From the NCBI GenBank assembly GCA_023397905.1, contig JAEWSZ010000015.1:1-14702 (forward strand): 14,702 nucleotides of DNA, given 5' to 3'. The stretch comes from Bacillota bacterium. Its GTDB lineage: Bacteria; Bacillota; Clostridia; Acetivibrionales; DSM-1351. This document shows, piece by piece, positions 1 to 6,689 of this stretch (position 1 is its first letter; every line of letters begins with the position of its first letter). The position numbers were made by a program, and so were the translations under genes. The notes below the pieces were generated by a model. The model saw nothing but the letters and a program-made list of their open reading frames with translations. It ran no database searches and was not told the origin of the DNA.

Positions 1-826
1 TAATGGAGCCTTTTAAGAAGAACATGCCTCCAAGCGGAACCATGAACAGCATACCGCATTCAATCACTACGATGAACGCGGCGTAGAATTTCCCCATCTT
101 CCTGGACATTTCGTTCCAGACGTCATTTTCTTCTTTTACCGCGGCGGAAAACTTCTGAAAGGATTTGCTGCCCATATTGTAGGCCTTGATGAGCTTCATG
201 CCGCTGATGTATTCGACCATGACCGAGTTCAGACCGGCAACAGATCGGTTTGCCCGGTCCATCATCCCGGATGCGCCCGCAAACATCATGCCCATCACGA
301 CCATAGCCAGCACCAACGGAATCAGGGAAATCAGCGCCAGCGGCACATTGACGGTCATCAGGTAGATAAAGACGGCGACGGGGCCGACCAGATAGCAAAC
401 CAGCTCCGGTATGTTGTGGGCGAGAAACAGCTCCAGCTTTTCAATATCCTCATTCAGCACGGTTTTGATCTCGCCGGTGCTGCGCTCATCCAATGCGCCA
501 AGAGGGATTTTTGCCATATGATCGGCGACCATGCAGCGTACCTTAAACAGCGCGCGGTAGGCGCCCTTGTGAGAGGCTATGCCCGAGCTGCCGAACAGTA
601 CAAAGCGAATCCCCACGCCTGCCGCTATCATTGCGGCGTTTTGGATCACAAACTCCGCTGTACAGGTCCGATTATATACTGCGTCCATCAGCCGGTAGAT
701 TCCGTAATAGGGAATCATAATGCAAAGCCCGCTGAAGAACGCCAGGACAACGGCTAAATACATCCAATATTTTTCGCGCCCCGCCCATCCAAGCAGGAGC
801 ATGATTGGCTTTTTCTTTTTTTGCAT
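1..826 (-). CDS. ABC exporter-type permease/ATPase, 3' part missing
   Basis: This gene starts at ATG 826 and runs off the window edge, so only the first 275 residues are visible. They form the membrane domain of an exporter-fold ABC protein (permease and ATPase in one chain). A basic N-terminus (MQKKKKP) precedes hydrophobic segments around residues 20-45, 55-80, 130-150 and 155-180. The stretch from about 95 to 125 (HMAKIPLGALDERSTGEIKT, then VLNEDIEKLE) is the typical first cytoplasmic loop with the 'STGE' coupling motif of this class. The Walker motifs lie outside the window. It begins 29 bases after the fused ECF ATPase, with AGGAAGG ahead of the start, so it belongs to the same operon. 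By gene order it resembles the YbtP/YbtQ and IrtA/IrtB half-transporters, which usually occur in pairs, so a second one may follow beyond the edge. That substrate link is inferred from context. Confidence 0.85.
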   Translation of the reverse strand, partial: MQKKKKPIMLLLGWAGREKYWMYLAVVLAFFSGLCIMIPYYGIYRLMDAVYNRTCTAEFVIQNAAMIAAGVGIRFVLFGSSGIASHKGAYRALFKVRCMVADHMAKIPLGALDERSTGEIKTVLNEDIEKLELFLAHNIPELVCYLVGPVAVFIYLMTVNVPLALISLIPLVLAMVVMGMMFAGASGMMDRANRSVAGLNSVMVEYISGMKLIKAYNMGSKSFQKFSAAVKEENDVWNEMSRKMGKFYAAFIVVIECGMLFMVPLGGMFFLKGSI

Positions 827-855
827 AAATGGCCCTTCCTTCCTAAGCTGCTCTG

Positions 856-2310
856 TTAAATAGAAAACAGCTTTTTTAGTTGTGCTTCCGTGGCGGCGCA
901 TACGGGAAAATCGTTGCATTGCTCACCGCGGTCAACATGCAAAACGCGGGTACAGGTACGGCAGATAAACTCGTAATCATGGGTCACAATAAAAATCAGC
1001 TTTCCCATTGCCGCCAGTTCCTTAACAAGGCCGGCTACCTGGGCCATGCTGTCGAAATCCAGTCCGCTGGTCGGTTCGTCGAACACCAGCAGCTCCTTCC
1101 CGGAAATCATGCTAACCGCTACCGCGACGCGCTGCTTTTGACCTCCGGAAAGGGTATTGGGGTGGTTGGCCCGATAGGGGGTCAGCCCCAGCTTTTCCAT
1201 TGTGGCCTCAACCAATGCCCGGTCCGGATTGCGGATGCCAAAGGAGCACTCGGTTTCCACGCTTTCTGCAAACATCTGATAGTTAACATCCTGCATCACC
1301 ATGTAAGAGTATTTCAGACGCGCTTTTCTTTCCTGGGTTCGCCCATTCCACAGGAATTGCCCCGGCGAATCCTTATGCAAGCCGCAGAGCGTCCGCGAAA
1401 AGGTCGTTTTTCCTGCTCCGTTGTGGCCTACGACGCCGATCACTTCCCCTGGGCCGGCCGACAGGCTGATGCCCTCCAGGACAGGACGTTTTTTATAGTG
1501 CATAGACACATCCCGAAGCTCCAAAAGCGCAGCAGGCGGTGCACTCTGAACGGACGCAGGGTGTACTTCCCGCAAATCCGTGGCCCGCAGTCCCATTCGT
1601 TCCCGCTCCTGCTGTGACAGCTGCTGAAACTGCGCCGGCGTATAAACGCCGGCGATACGCCCCTCGTCCAGATAGATGATACGGTCGGCTATGTCCATGA
1701 GATAATACAGGCGGTGCTCCGAAATTAAAATGGTCTTGCCCTGTTTTTTTATCAGCCGGAGATGCTCTTTCAAGCCGGCAATCGCATCCATATCCAGATT
1801 GGAGGACGGCTCGTCCAGCAGATAGATGTCGGGGTTCATCGCATAGACGGAAGCAAAGGCGATTTTTTGTTTTTCTCCCCCGGACAGCTTGTGAAGGGAG
1901 CGCCCACGCAGCGCCTGTATGCCCAAATCCATTACGGTCGCCTCCACCCGTTTTTGCATCTCATCCGGCGGGCGAGCTTCATTTTCCAGGCCAAAGGCGA
2001 TCTCGCTGTCGCTGTCCACATTAAAAAACTGGGTACGGGGATTCTGGAACACCGAGCCCACATGCTCCGCAATTTCATACATGGACAAATCTTCAATGTT
2101 GCGGCCGTTTATCGAAACAGTTCCACTCAGCTCACCGGGATAGAATCTCGGGATCAAGCTGTTGGCAAGCCTGGTAATGGTCGTTTTTCCGCAGCCGCTT
2201 CGTCCGCAGAGCAGGATGCACTCTCCAGCCTGTACGGTTAGGGTAACATCCCGCAGCCCGCCTTGTTCCTGGCCTGGATAGGAAAAGGACACATGGTCCA
2301 GAGAAATCAT
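856..2310 (-). CDS. ECF transporter double ATPase (EcfA1-EcfA2 fusion)
   Basis: This is a 484-residue protein with two complete ABC ATPase domains, which would power an energy-coupling factor importer on the cytoplasmic face of the membrane. Domain 1 has Walker A GRSGCGKT (36-43), signature LSGGE (142-146), Walker B LLDEP (164-168) and the switch histidine H199. Domain 2 has Walker A GHNGAGKT (295-302), signature LSGGQ (387-391), Walker B with DEP (411-413) and H444. All catalytic elements look intact in both halves. A linker of about 40 residues joins them. Most ECF systems use two separate ATPases, so this is the YkoD-like fused form. Its ATG overlaps the stop of the EcfT gene by four bases (ATGA), with AAGGAGG inside the end of that gene, which indicates translational coupling. 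Family assignment is firm; the transported substrate is not shown by the ATPase. Confidence 0.95.
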   Translation of the reverse strand: MISLDHVSFSYPGQEQGGLRDVTLTVQAGECILLCGRSGCGKTTITRLANSLIPRFYPGELSGTVSINGRNIEDLSMYEIAEHVGSVFQNPRTQFFNVDSDSEIAFGLENEARPPDEMQKRVEATVMDLGIQALRGRSLHKLSGGEKQKIAFASVYAMNPDIYLLDEPSSNLDMDAIAGLKEHLRLIKKQGKTILISEHRLYYLMDIADRIIYLDEGRIAGVYTPAQFQQLSQQERERMGLRATDLREVHPASVQSAPPAALLELRDVSMHYKKRPVLEGISLSAGPGEVIGVVGHNGAGKTTFSRTLCGLHKDSPGQFLWNGRTQERKARLKYSYMVMQDVNYQMFAESVETECSFGIRNPDRALVEATMEKLGLTPYRANHPNTLSGGQKQRVAVAVSMISGKELLVFDEPTSGLDFDSMAQVAGLVKELAAMGKLIFIVTHDYEFICRTCTRVLHVDRGEQCNDFPVCAATEAQLKKLFSI

Positions 2311-3026
2311 AGGAACGCCTCCTTGCCAAGCTGCCCGATCAGAAACATCGCCAGGAAGCAGATTACCATAATCAAGTCAGCTACGCTAAAACCGATTTGT
2401 ACGATACTGGTACGGGGCTTCGGGTTTTCGATACCTCTGGTTACAGAGGCGATGGTCAGCTCATCCGCCGCCTTGGAAGCCGTCATCATCAGCGGAACAT
2501 AGATACACTCAACCGTCATGCCGGGGTGCGTCAGAAAACCTTTCAAGGAGGGCGAAACATCCCGCATCCGCATGGCATCTTTGATATAGCTCCAGTCCTC
2601 CCGTATGGTGGGAACATACCGCAGCATAACAGCCAGCGGAATCACGATTTTTTTAGAAATGCGGCTTCGGTACATGGCGGACAAAAACTCTCCCACTTTT
2701 GTTGTAGAAAGGATGATGCCCGCCAGCATGCCGCAGGGGTAAACCTTATGTACCAGTCCCAAAAAGGCGATCAGTATGACCTGTAGCGAGCCATGCAGTT
2801 GTAAAACTCCTATTGTTAAAAAGTATATGACGATGTAGGCAGCCGCGCCCATAAGGGAATACCGTACCCTCCGGCACGCCATTCCAAAGATGGCGACCAG
2901 CACGACCAGAAGCATTTCGTAGAGCAGCGACGGGGCCATTGCGGCTGACAGCACACACAGGAGCAGAAGCACGATTTTGGTGCGCGGATCAATCCACAGG
3001 CCGGAGCGCACGTTTCCGTGGCTCAT
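2307..3026 (-). CDS. ECF transporter transmembrane subunit EcfT (CbiQ family)
   Basis: This 239-residue integral membrane protein couples the substrate-binding subunit to the ATPases. Hydrophobic segments lie near residues 18-32, 37-50, 59-76, 82-93 and 211-231. The two short arginine motifs that dock EcfT on the ATPase grooves can be recognised at 151-156 (AMRMRD, a variant of the usual A-x-x-x-R-G/S) and 193-198 (ASVTRG, canonical). The intervening MLRYVPTIREDWSYIKDAM segment is typical of the CbiQ coupling domain. It overlaps the neighbouring genes at both ends by four bases, so the S, T and A subunits are made together. The first motif lacks the final glycine of the consensus, which is a common variation. 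A dedicated (group I-like) module is implied because the S subunit is in the same operon. Confidence 0.93.
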   Translation of the reverse strand: MSHGNVRSGLWIDPRTKIVLLLLCVLSAAMAPSLLYEMLLVVLVAIFGMACRRVRYSLMGAAAYIVIYFLTIGVLQLHGSLQVILIAFLGLVHKVYPCGMLAGIILSTTKVGEFLSAMYRSRISKKIVIPLAVMLRYVPTIREDWSYIKDAMRMRDVSPSLKGFLTHPGMTVECIYVPLMMTASKAADELTIASVTRGIENPKPRTSIVQIGFSVADLIMVICFLAMFLIGQLGKEAFL

Positions 3027-3637
3027 GCCGTGATCCCCGCCTTTTCAAATTGTTTTTTCAGGAGCCTGCGTCCGACAAAACCGCTGACGGCCGCAATGAC
3101 CAGGGTTCCCAGCAGGATAACCGGAAGCATCCCGGTGGGAGCGGAAGCCGTCATCGTGTCTATGTATTCTTGCGAGACTCCCTTGTTCAGCATCGTACCC
3201 GCCCATGCTGCCGGATCAGCAAAATAGGCGACAAAGACGCCTGCAGGCCCAAGGCAAAACAGCCCATAGGCAAAAATGTTCAGCTTGGTACTTTTATATC
3301 CTTTCACACCGGCAACAAGATCAGCTGCGATACCCATGACGACATACCCCAAATCCATTCCCCAGTGCATCCCCAGCACAAACCAGATGATGCCGTTAAT
3401 AATCCCCAGAATGGAAATCGTACCGCGTTTCGGAACTTTTGCGACCATCAGCAGGAATACGGGGCCGCAGAGCAGGGCAATACCAAACGGTTGATAGAAT
3501 GTGAGCGCGGGATTCGGTGCAAACGGCAGGGAGCCGATCAGCTGAAAAACAAAAAACAGCGCGGTAAAAATGCCGATGGTTACCAGATCTTTTATTGTCA
3601 GACCTTTTTTGTCAAGATACGATGATTGTGTTGCCAT
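3023..3637 (-). CDS. MptD-family (Trep_Strep) ECF substrate-binding subunit
   Basis: This 204-residue membrane protein is the first gene of the operon. It has about six hydrophobic segments, near residues 15-38, 46-65, 73-90, 93-110, 122-142 and 168-190, and a lysine/arginine-rich tail. The opening (KGLTIKDLVTIGIFTALFF), the YQPFGIALLCGPVFLLMVAK stretch and the GMHWGMDLGYVVMGIAADL segment match the Trep_Strep or MptD family of putative ECF S components as I know it. In ECF importers this subunit binds the substrate and gives specificity. The ligand of MptD-type subunits is not settled, and nothing in the sequence fixes it here. The start is well supported by AAAGGAGG 12 bases upstream. It lies divergent to an AraC-type regulator and ends in a four-base overlap with the EcfT gene. 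Confidence 0.88.
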   Translation of the reverse strand: MATQSSYLDKKGLTIKDLVTIGIFTALFFVFQLIGSLPFAPNPALTFYQPFGIALLCGPVFLLMVAKVPKRGTISILGIINGIIWFVLGMHWGMDLGYVVMGIAADLVAGVKGYKSTKLNIFAYGLFCLGPAGVFVAYFADPAAWAGTMLNKGVSQEYIDTMTASAPTGMLPVILLGTLVIAAVSGFVGRRLLKKQFEKAGITA

Positions 3638-3670
3638 AAAAGAGCCCTCCTTTTGTGAAGCGCCATTTTC

Positions 3671-3699
3671 TTGACGCTTTCAGTATGATGTGCTATTAT
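3671..3699 (+). promoter_or_regulatory. SigA-type promoter for the AraC-family gene
   Basis: TTGACG (3671-3676) and TATTAT (3694-3699) are separated by 17 bases, which is close to the consensus. Transcription would start near 3706 and leave a leader of about 124 bases before the ATG at 3830. The start point falls inside the palindrome at 3703-3718. Confidence 0.65.
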
Positions 3700-3702
3700 C
3701 GG

Positions 3703-3718
3703 GTTAGACGTTTCTAAC
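3703..3718. promoter_or_regulatory. Palindromic operator candidate between divergent promoters
   Basis: GTTAGA and TCTAAC form a perfect inverted repeat around CGTT. It covers the predicted start point of the rightward promoter and lies about 4-19 bases downstream of the predicted start of the leftward promoter. One bound dimer could therefore repress both directions. AraC-type proteins often bind direct repeats, so a second, dimeric regulator is possible. Confidence 0.55.
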
Positions 3719-3728
3719 TTCAACAATA

Positions 3729-3757
3729 ATCGTACCGTATGATGAGCAAACCTTCAA
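3729..3757 (-). promoter_or_regulatory. SigA-type promoter for the ECF/ABC operon
   Basis: On the minus strand, TTGAAG (3752-3757) and TACGAT (3729-3734) are separated by 17 bases. Transcription would start near 3722 and give a leader of about 85 bases before the ATG at 3637. The -35 box forms one arm of the palindrome at 3751-3768. Confidence 0.55.
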
Positions 3758-3768
3758 TCTTTTGAAGG
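3751..3768. repeat. Perfect 7-base inverted repeat over the operon's -35 box
   Basis: CCTTCAA and TTGAAGG flank TCTT. The left arm contains the -35 hexamer of the leftward promoter, so this may be the binding site of the AraC-type activator or of a repressor. It also lies in the predicted leader of the AraC gene, where it could fold as a hairpin. Confidence 0.5.
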
Positions 3769-3829
3769 CATATTTGTGTTATCAGGGTAAAAATTTATGT
3801 AATCGTGGCATGAGGAGTGAATAAAACGG

Positions 3830-4801
3830 ATGAATGATATTGTTGAGACTTATTATAAAGGGAAATTCGCCCAGGAAGGCTTCCTGCCGGACGAAGAAAA
3901 TCAGACTTATTGCAGCATCGGTTCGACCTGGAAACTTTCGCAGGATATCGGTGAAGGAACCTTTTGGATTTACGGACAGAAGGACTTATTTGATATTAAG
4001 ATTCACGATTTCTTTTTGCATCGGGACGCCGTGCTAGAATTTGATATGCCGGAATGCCTCGGCATCATGCAGTACGAGTCCATATCAGGTGAAGATCTTT
4101 CGCCGTACCGCAGGCTGGAGGCCGGAAGTGTCAGGAGCTTTATAGGGGGGTATAAGCCTTACAAGGCGCTGATACATAAAAAAATCCCGATCCGTTCTAT
4201 TGGGATTGAGATTATGCCCAGCTATTATGAGGATCATTTGAGGAAGCAATATCCCGGAGAATATGCCAGCCCCCAGGACGCTTTTGCGGCAGTCGGCCAG
4301 ACGACGGATTTCCCGGAGATGTCCCGGCTCCTGAGCCAGGTGAAACATTATCGGAGCGAAGGCATGGCGGCAAAGTTGTTTTTTGAGGGCAAGGTCGCCG
4401 AGGCAGTGTCGCTTGTTGTGGAGCGGAGCAAGAGACTCCAGCAAAAAAAGGATACCAGGCGTAGGCTCTCCGCGCAGGACGTACAACAAATAGAATTGAT
4501 TACCTTATACCTAAACGATCACTATGCGCAGGACACGTCCATAGATCAACTCGTGAAAATTGCCTGTATGAGCGCTACGAAGCTGCAAACAACATTCAAA
4601 GAGTATCACGGATGCACCATTACTGCTTATATTCAACAGCGCTGTATGAGTCAGGCTGAATACTTGCTGGCAAATACTGAGTTGTCTATTGGGCAGGTGG
4701 CGGAAAGTGTGGGGTATTCTAAAGCCAGCCGATTTGCGGAGCTGTTCAGAAAAAGCAGTGGACTGCTGCCGGGGGAGTATCGAAAGATGTCGTCGGAATA
4801 A
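3830..4801 (+). CDS. AraC-family regulator, YbtA/PchR-like layout
   Basis: This 323-residue transcription regulator has an N-terminal region (about 1-200) that is probably a ligand-sensing domain and a C-terminal AraC DNA-binding domain (about 217-323). The two helix-turn-helix units are near 236-257 (SIDQLVKIACMSATKLQTTF) and 285-308 (LSIGQVAESVGYSKASRFAELF), followed by the family's usual ending with a proline (GLLPGEYR). GAGGAG lies 12 bases before the ATG, a slightly long spacing. It is divergent to the ECF/ABC operon and so is its likely regulator. Length and layout recall YbtA and PchR, which sense ferric siderophores, and ybtA is also divergent to ABC exporter-fold genes. The link to metal chelates is an analogy, since the sensing domain has no motif that proves it. 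Confidence 0.88.
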   Translation: MNDIVETYYKGKFAQEGFLPDEENQTYCSIGSTWKLSQDIGEGTFWIYGQKDLFDIKIHDFFLHRDAVLEFDMPECLGIMQYESISGEDLSPYRRLEAGSVRSFIGGYKPYKALIHKKIPIRSIGIEIMPSYYEDHLRKQYPGEYASPQDAFAAVGQTTDFPEMSRLLSQVKHYRSEGMAAKLFFEGKVAEAVSLVVERSKRLQQKKDTRRRLSAQDVQQIELITLYLNDHYAQDTSIDQLVKIACMSATKLQTTFKEYHGCTITAYIQQRCMSQAEYLLANTELSIGQVAESVGYSKASRFAELFRKSSGLLPGEYRKMSSE

Positions 4802-4819
4802 TACCAGCCCGCTCGCTAT

Positions 4820-4847
4820 GCCTTCCTCCAAAGTGGGGAGGGTAGGC
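4820..4847. other. Strong hairpin between convergent genes
   Basis: GCCTTCCTCC pairs with GGAGG-GTAGGC over about ten base pairs with one bulged T and a seven-base loop. It begins 18 bases after the AraC gene stop and lies 33 bases beyond the end of the convergent DUF421 gene. Neither strand shows a T-run after it, so it is not a standard intrinsic terminator, but its place suits a transcript end or stabiliser. Confidence 0.4.
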
Positions 4848-4880
4848 CAAATATTCATCGGCAGCCTTTGTCAATTGAGG

Positions 4881-5591
4881 CTACAAGGTGAAGTCCGCGC
4901 TAAAGTTATGAACCTGAAATACTTTTGATACATAGAGTTTGCCGTCGGAGCTGATATCTGCATAAAATACTTCACTAAAATCATGAATACCTGTTTGTTC
5001 AAGCTGTGAAGCAAGCCAAGACCTGTCCAGCTTGAGCTTTTTCAAATTTTTGTCATAGACCTTCCCATCCGTAATAAGCGGTATGGACAGACCTTTCACA
5101 GGAATATTGATATTCATGTCTGATGGGGTCAACGGAAGAAACTGTGATTTTTTGAGGACGCTGATGCTTCCGCTGCTTTCCACAATAGCAAATTCAACCT
5201 CGTTTAAATCGAAAATATCCTTTTCCCTTAGTGCCATCAGCACATTTTCTATGGGATATTTCAGCCTTTCCATGTTAGACTTGATAAATTGACCGTTCTG
5301 GATAATTACAGTGGGGCCGAAAGTGATTTTGCGCGCAATTTTTTTGTTATTTATCAATAGACGGCTTACAAGATATTGCAGGGCAACGATGAGCAGAACT
5401 GAAAATAATATATGAAGATGCGGAATATCTGGTTCTGAAATATCAGCGCCGATAACGCTTCCAATAACGATGACTGACAAAAAGTCATAGATAGGAAGTT
5501 CGGCAATTTTTCGCCTGCCGGTTTTTAAAATCAAAAACAGTATTAGTGCCATTACTGAAACAATCCGCAAAGTGATTATTAAATATGTCAT
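4881..5591 (-). CDS. DUF421 (YetF-like) membrane protein
   Basis: This is a 236-residue member of the DUF421/YetF family of small membrane proteins. Three hydrophobic segments occupy about residues 3-22, 35-50 and 58-80, followed by a soluble C-terminal part. Family hallmarks are visible: TGRRKIAELPIYDFLSVIVI near 24-43 and the GPTVIIQNGQF segment, then REKDIFDLNEVEFAIVESSG and SVLKK in the cytoplasmic domain. Bacillus relatives (YetF, YdfS, YkjA) have no firmly established biochemical role; some belong to sporulation regulons. GAGG nine bases before the ATG supports the start. The gene stands alone, converges with the AraC gene, and its base composition is lower in G+C than the operon to its left. 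A direct-repeat/palindrome cluster lies about 45-75 bases upstream. Confidence 0.9.
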   Translation of the reverse strand: MTYLIITLRIVSVMALILFLILKTGRRKIAELPIYDFLSVIVIGSVIGADISEPDIPHLHILFSVLLIVALQYLVSRLLINNKKIARKITFGPTVIIQNGQFIKSNMERLKYPIENVLMALREKDIFDLNEVEFAIVESSGSISVLKKSQFLPLTPSDMNINIPVKGLSIPLITDGKVYDKNLKKLKLDRSWLASQLEQTGIHDFSEVFYADISSDGKLYVSKVFQVHNFSADFTL

Positions 5592-5636
5592 CTCTATTTA
5601 CCTCGGTATTTTTTATTATTATTAACAATATTGGAC

Positions 5637-5665
5637 TTGATTATATCTATTGATTATATCAATAG
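5637..5665. promoter_or_regulatory. Direct repeat and palindrome upstream of the DUF421 gene
   Basis: TTGATTATATC occurs twice (5637-5647 and 5650-5660) with a 13-base period. The second copy lies in a perfect palindrome, CTATTGAT-TAT-ATCAATAG (5647-5665). On the minus strand each direct repeat contains TATAAT, a perfect -10 hexamer for the DUF421 gene, though no good -35 box stands at the right distance. The cluster could be an operator over its promoter. Confidence 0.45.
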
Positions 5666-5761
5666 GTAAGCTTCAAAATTAAAATGAATTAAGATAGTTA
5701 TTGATGACCACTTGCTGGAAAGTAAAATTTTAAACATAATATAGGTATTATTTGGAAAAAC

Positions 5762-5833
5762 ATGAAATATGTGAGTGACCATAGCCCCTGGGAAAATAGA
5801 ATATCTTTTAATGATTTTGAAAGAATGGTATAA
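5762..5833 (+). other. Possible 23-codon micro-ORF or gene remnant
   Basis: An ATG-initiated frame of 23 codons (starting MKYVSDHSPWENR) ends 40 bases before the GIY-YIG gene. The amino acid mix looks protein-like for such A+T-rich DNA, but there is no good ribosome site. It may be a remnant of a lost gene, a leader peptide or chance. Confidence 0.2.
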
Positions 5834-5873
5834 GAAATTATAGGCCAACTACAATTAGAGGAGGTTGATTTTT

Positions 5874-6617
5874 GTGGAGATTACAAAGTTTACATCTGAA
5901 ATCAAAGAATATTTAAAATATTACGTGTATATATACGTTGATCCTCAAACTGATGAAATTTTTTATGTTGGGAAGGGAAAAGGTGACCGGGTATTCTCTC
6001 ATCTGAATGATACTAGTGAAAATGAAAAATGTAAGCGAATTAATGAAATCCGGAACAGAGGACAAAAACCTAAACTGGAAATACTGATACATGGACTTGA
6101 AAATGAAGAGACAGCCTTAAAAGTTGAAGCTGCCGTTATTGATTTGTTAAGGGTTGATAAGCTGACTAATAAGATTCATGGATATAGAAGTAGTCTGTAT
6201 GGAAGGCTTAGCGTGGAGCAACTTATTCAGCGTTATAATAAAGAAGTTGCCAACATTGAAGAGCCTGCTATTCTAATAAGAATAAATCAACTTTTTCATT
6301 ATGCTATGACACCAATTGAATTGTATGATGCTACAAGAAGCTGCTGGGAGATTGGTACGGACAGAGATAAAGCGCAATATGCCGTATCAGTTTATGATGG
6401 GATTGTTCAAGAAGTATATTCGATAAAGCAATGGTTTAGAGGCGGAGAGACGTTCATGAGCTTACCGGGAGAAAGAGGAAATGAACGATGGGAGTTTGTA
6501 GGCAATATAGCGCCAAAAGAAATAAGAAATAAATACTTAAACAAGTCAGTGAACCATTACTTTAAGAGAGGAAATCAAAGACCAATAGTTTATGTGAATA
6601 TTAAAGAAAAATCATAA
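5874..6617 (+). CDS. GIY-YIG nuclease, LEM-3-like (COG3680 type)
   Basis: This 247-residue protein has an N-terminal GIY-YIG endonuclease domain (about 15-105). The core motifs appear as YVY (17-19) and YVG (31-33) in the run FYVGKGKGDRVFSH, with candidate catalytic or structural residues R39, H43, E85 and N99. This K-G-K-G-x-R-V-F-x-H pattern is typical of the LEM-3/ANKLE1-like branch of the fold. The C-terminal part (about 145-245) contains YAVSVYDGIVQEVYSIKQW and RWEFVGNIA and may be a small nucleic-acid-binding domain; that is a guess from pattern only. I chose GTG 5874 because AGGAGG (5859-5864) stands nine bases before it; a TTG at 5865 touches the ribosome site. The gene is A+T-rich compared with its neighbours and stands alone. 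A role in DNA repair or defence is possible but unproven. Confidence 0.82.
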   Translation: MEITKFTSEIKEYLKYYVYIYVDPQTDEIFYVGKGKGDRVFSHLNDTSENEKCKRINEIRNRGQKPKLEILIHGLENEETALKVEAAVIDLLRVDKLTNKIHGYRSSLYGRLSVEQLIQRYNKEVANIEEPAILIRINQLFHYAMTPIELYDATRSCWEIGTDRDKAQYAVSVYDGIVQEVYSIKQWFRGGETFMSLPGERGNERWEFVGNIAPKEIRNKYLNKSVNHYFKRGNQRPIVYVNIKEKS

Positions 6618-6689
6618 GTTTCTTTTGAATGTATCATGCATAAAGATGGCAATATCGAAATAACAGGTATTGATTTGTCATCAATATAG
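6618..6689 (+). other. In-frame codons after the nuclease stop, possible remnant
   Basis: Directly after the GIY-YIG stop codon the same frame stays open for 23 codons (VSFECIMHKDGNIEITGIDL and three more) before a TAG. It contains an ATG at 6636. It looks protein-like and could be a degraded gene tail or an extension lost by a stop mutation. No ribosome site is seen. Confidence 0.2.
6668..6686. repeat. Inverted repeat with TATTGAT/ATCAATA arms
   Basis: TATTGAT (6668-6674) and ATCAATA (6680-6686) flank TTGTC. The same 7-base arms occur at 5648-5664 on the other side of the nuclease gene. On the minus strand the hairpin lies 22 bases after the LacI gene stop and could act as a weak terminator, although no true T-run follows. 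Confidence 0.4.

Noticed and set aside
880..1617. A 245-codon open frame on the plus strand opposite the fused ECF ATPase
   Set aside because: It lies wholly inside a gene with complete ABC motifs on the other strand; its sequence has no domain sense and it is typical of shadow frames in G+C-rich DNA.
2939..3625. A 228-codon plus-strand frame opposite the ECF S subunit and the start of EcfT
   Set aside because: It runs antisense to two well-supported membrane proteins with coupled starts, and its translation is rich in charged and histidine residues with no recognisable fold.
3638..3722. A possible riboswitch in the leader of the ECF operon
   Set aside because: Only a weak 5-base stem (AAGCG/CGCTT) with a long loop is visible, and none of the riboswitch core motifs known to me for vitamins or metals.
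4820..4847. Similarity of this hairpin to bases near 14447-14467 as a dispersed repeat
   Set aside because: Only short common words such as AAAGTGGGG are shared, and the second place is coding sequence with no hairpin; chance is sufficient.
5654..5848. A 64-codon minus-strand frame upstream of the DUF421 gene
   Set aside because: It lacks a ribosome site, lies in very A+T-rich DNA and has low-complexity content.
6668..6686. The inverted repeat after the LacI gene as a firm intrinsic terminator
   Set aside because: The stem is A+T-rich and no run of T follows on either strand, so it is listed only as a repeat with a possible terminator role.
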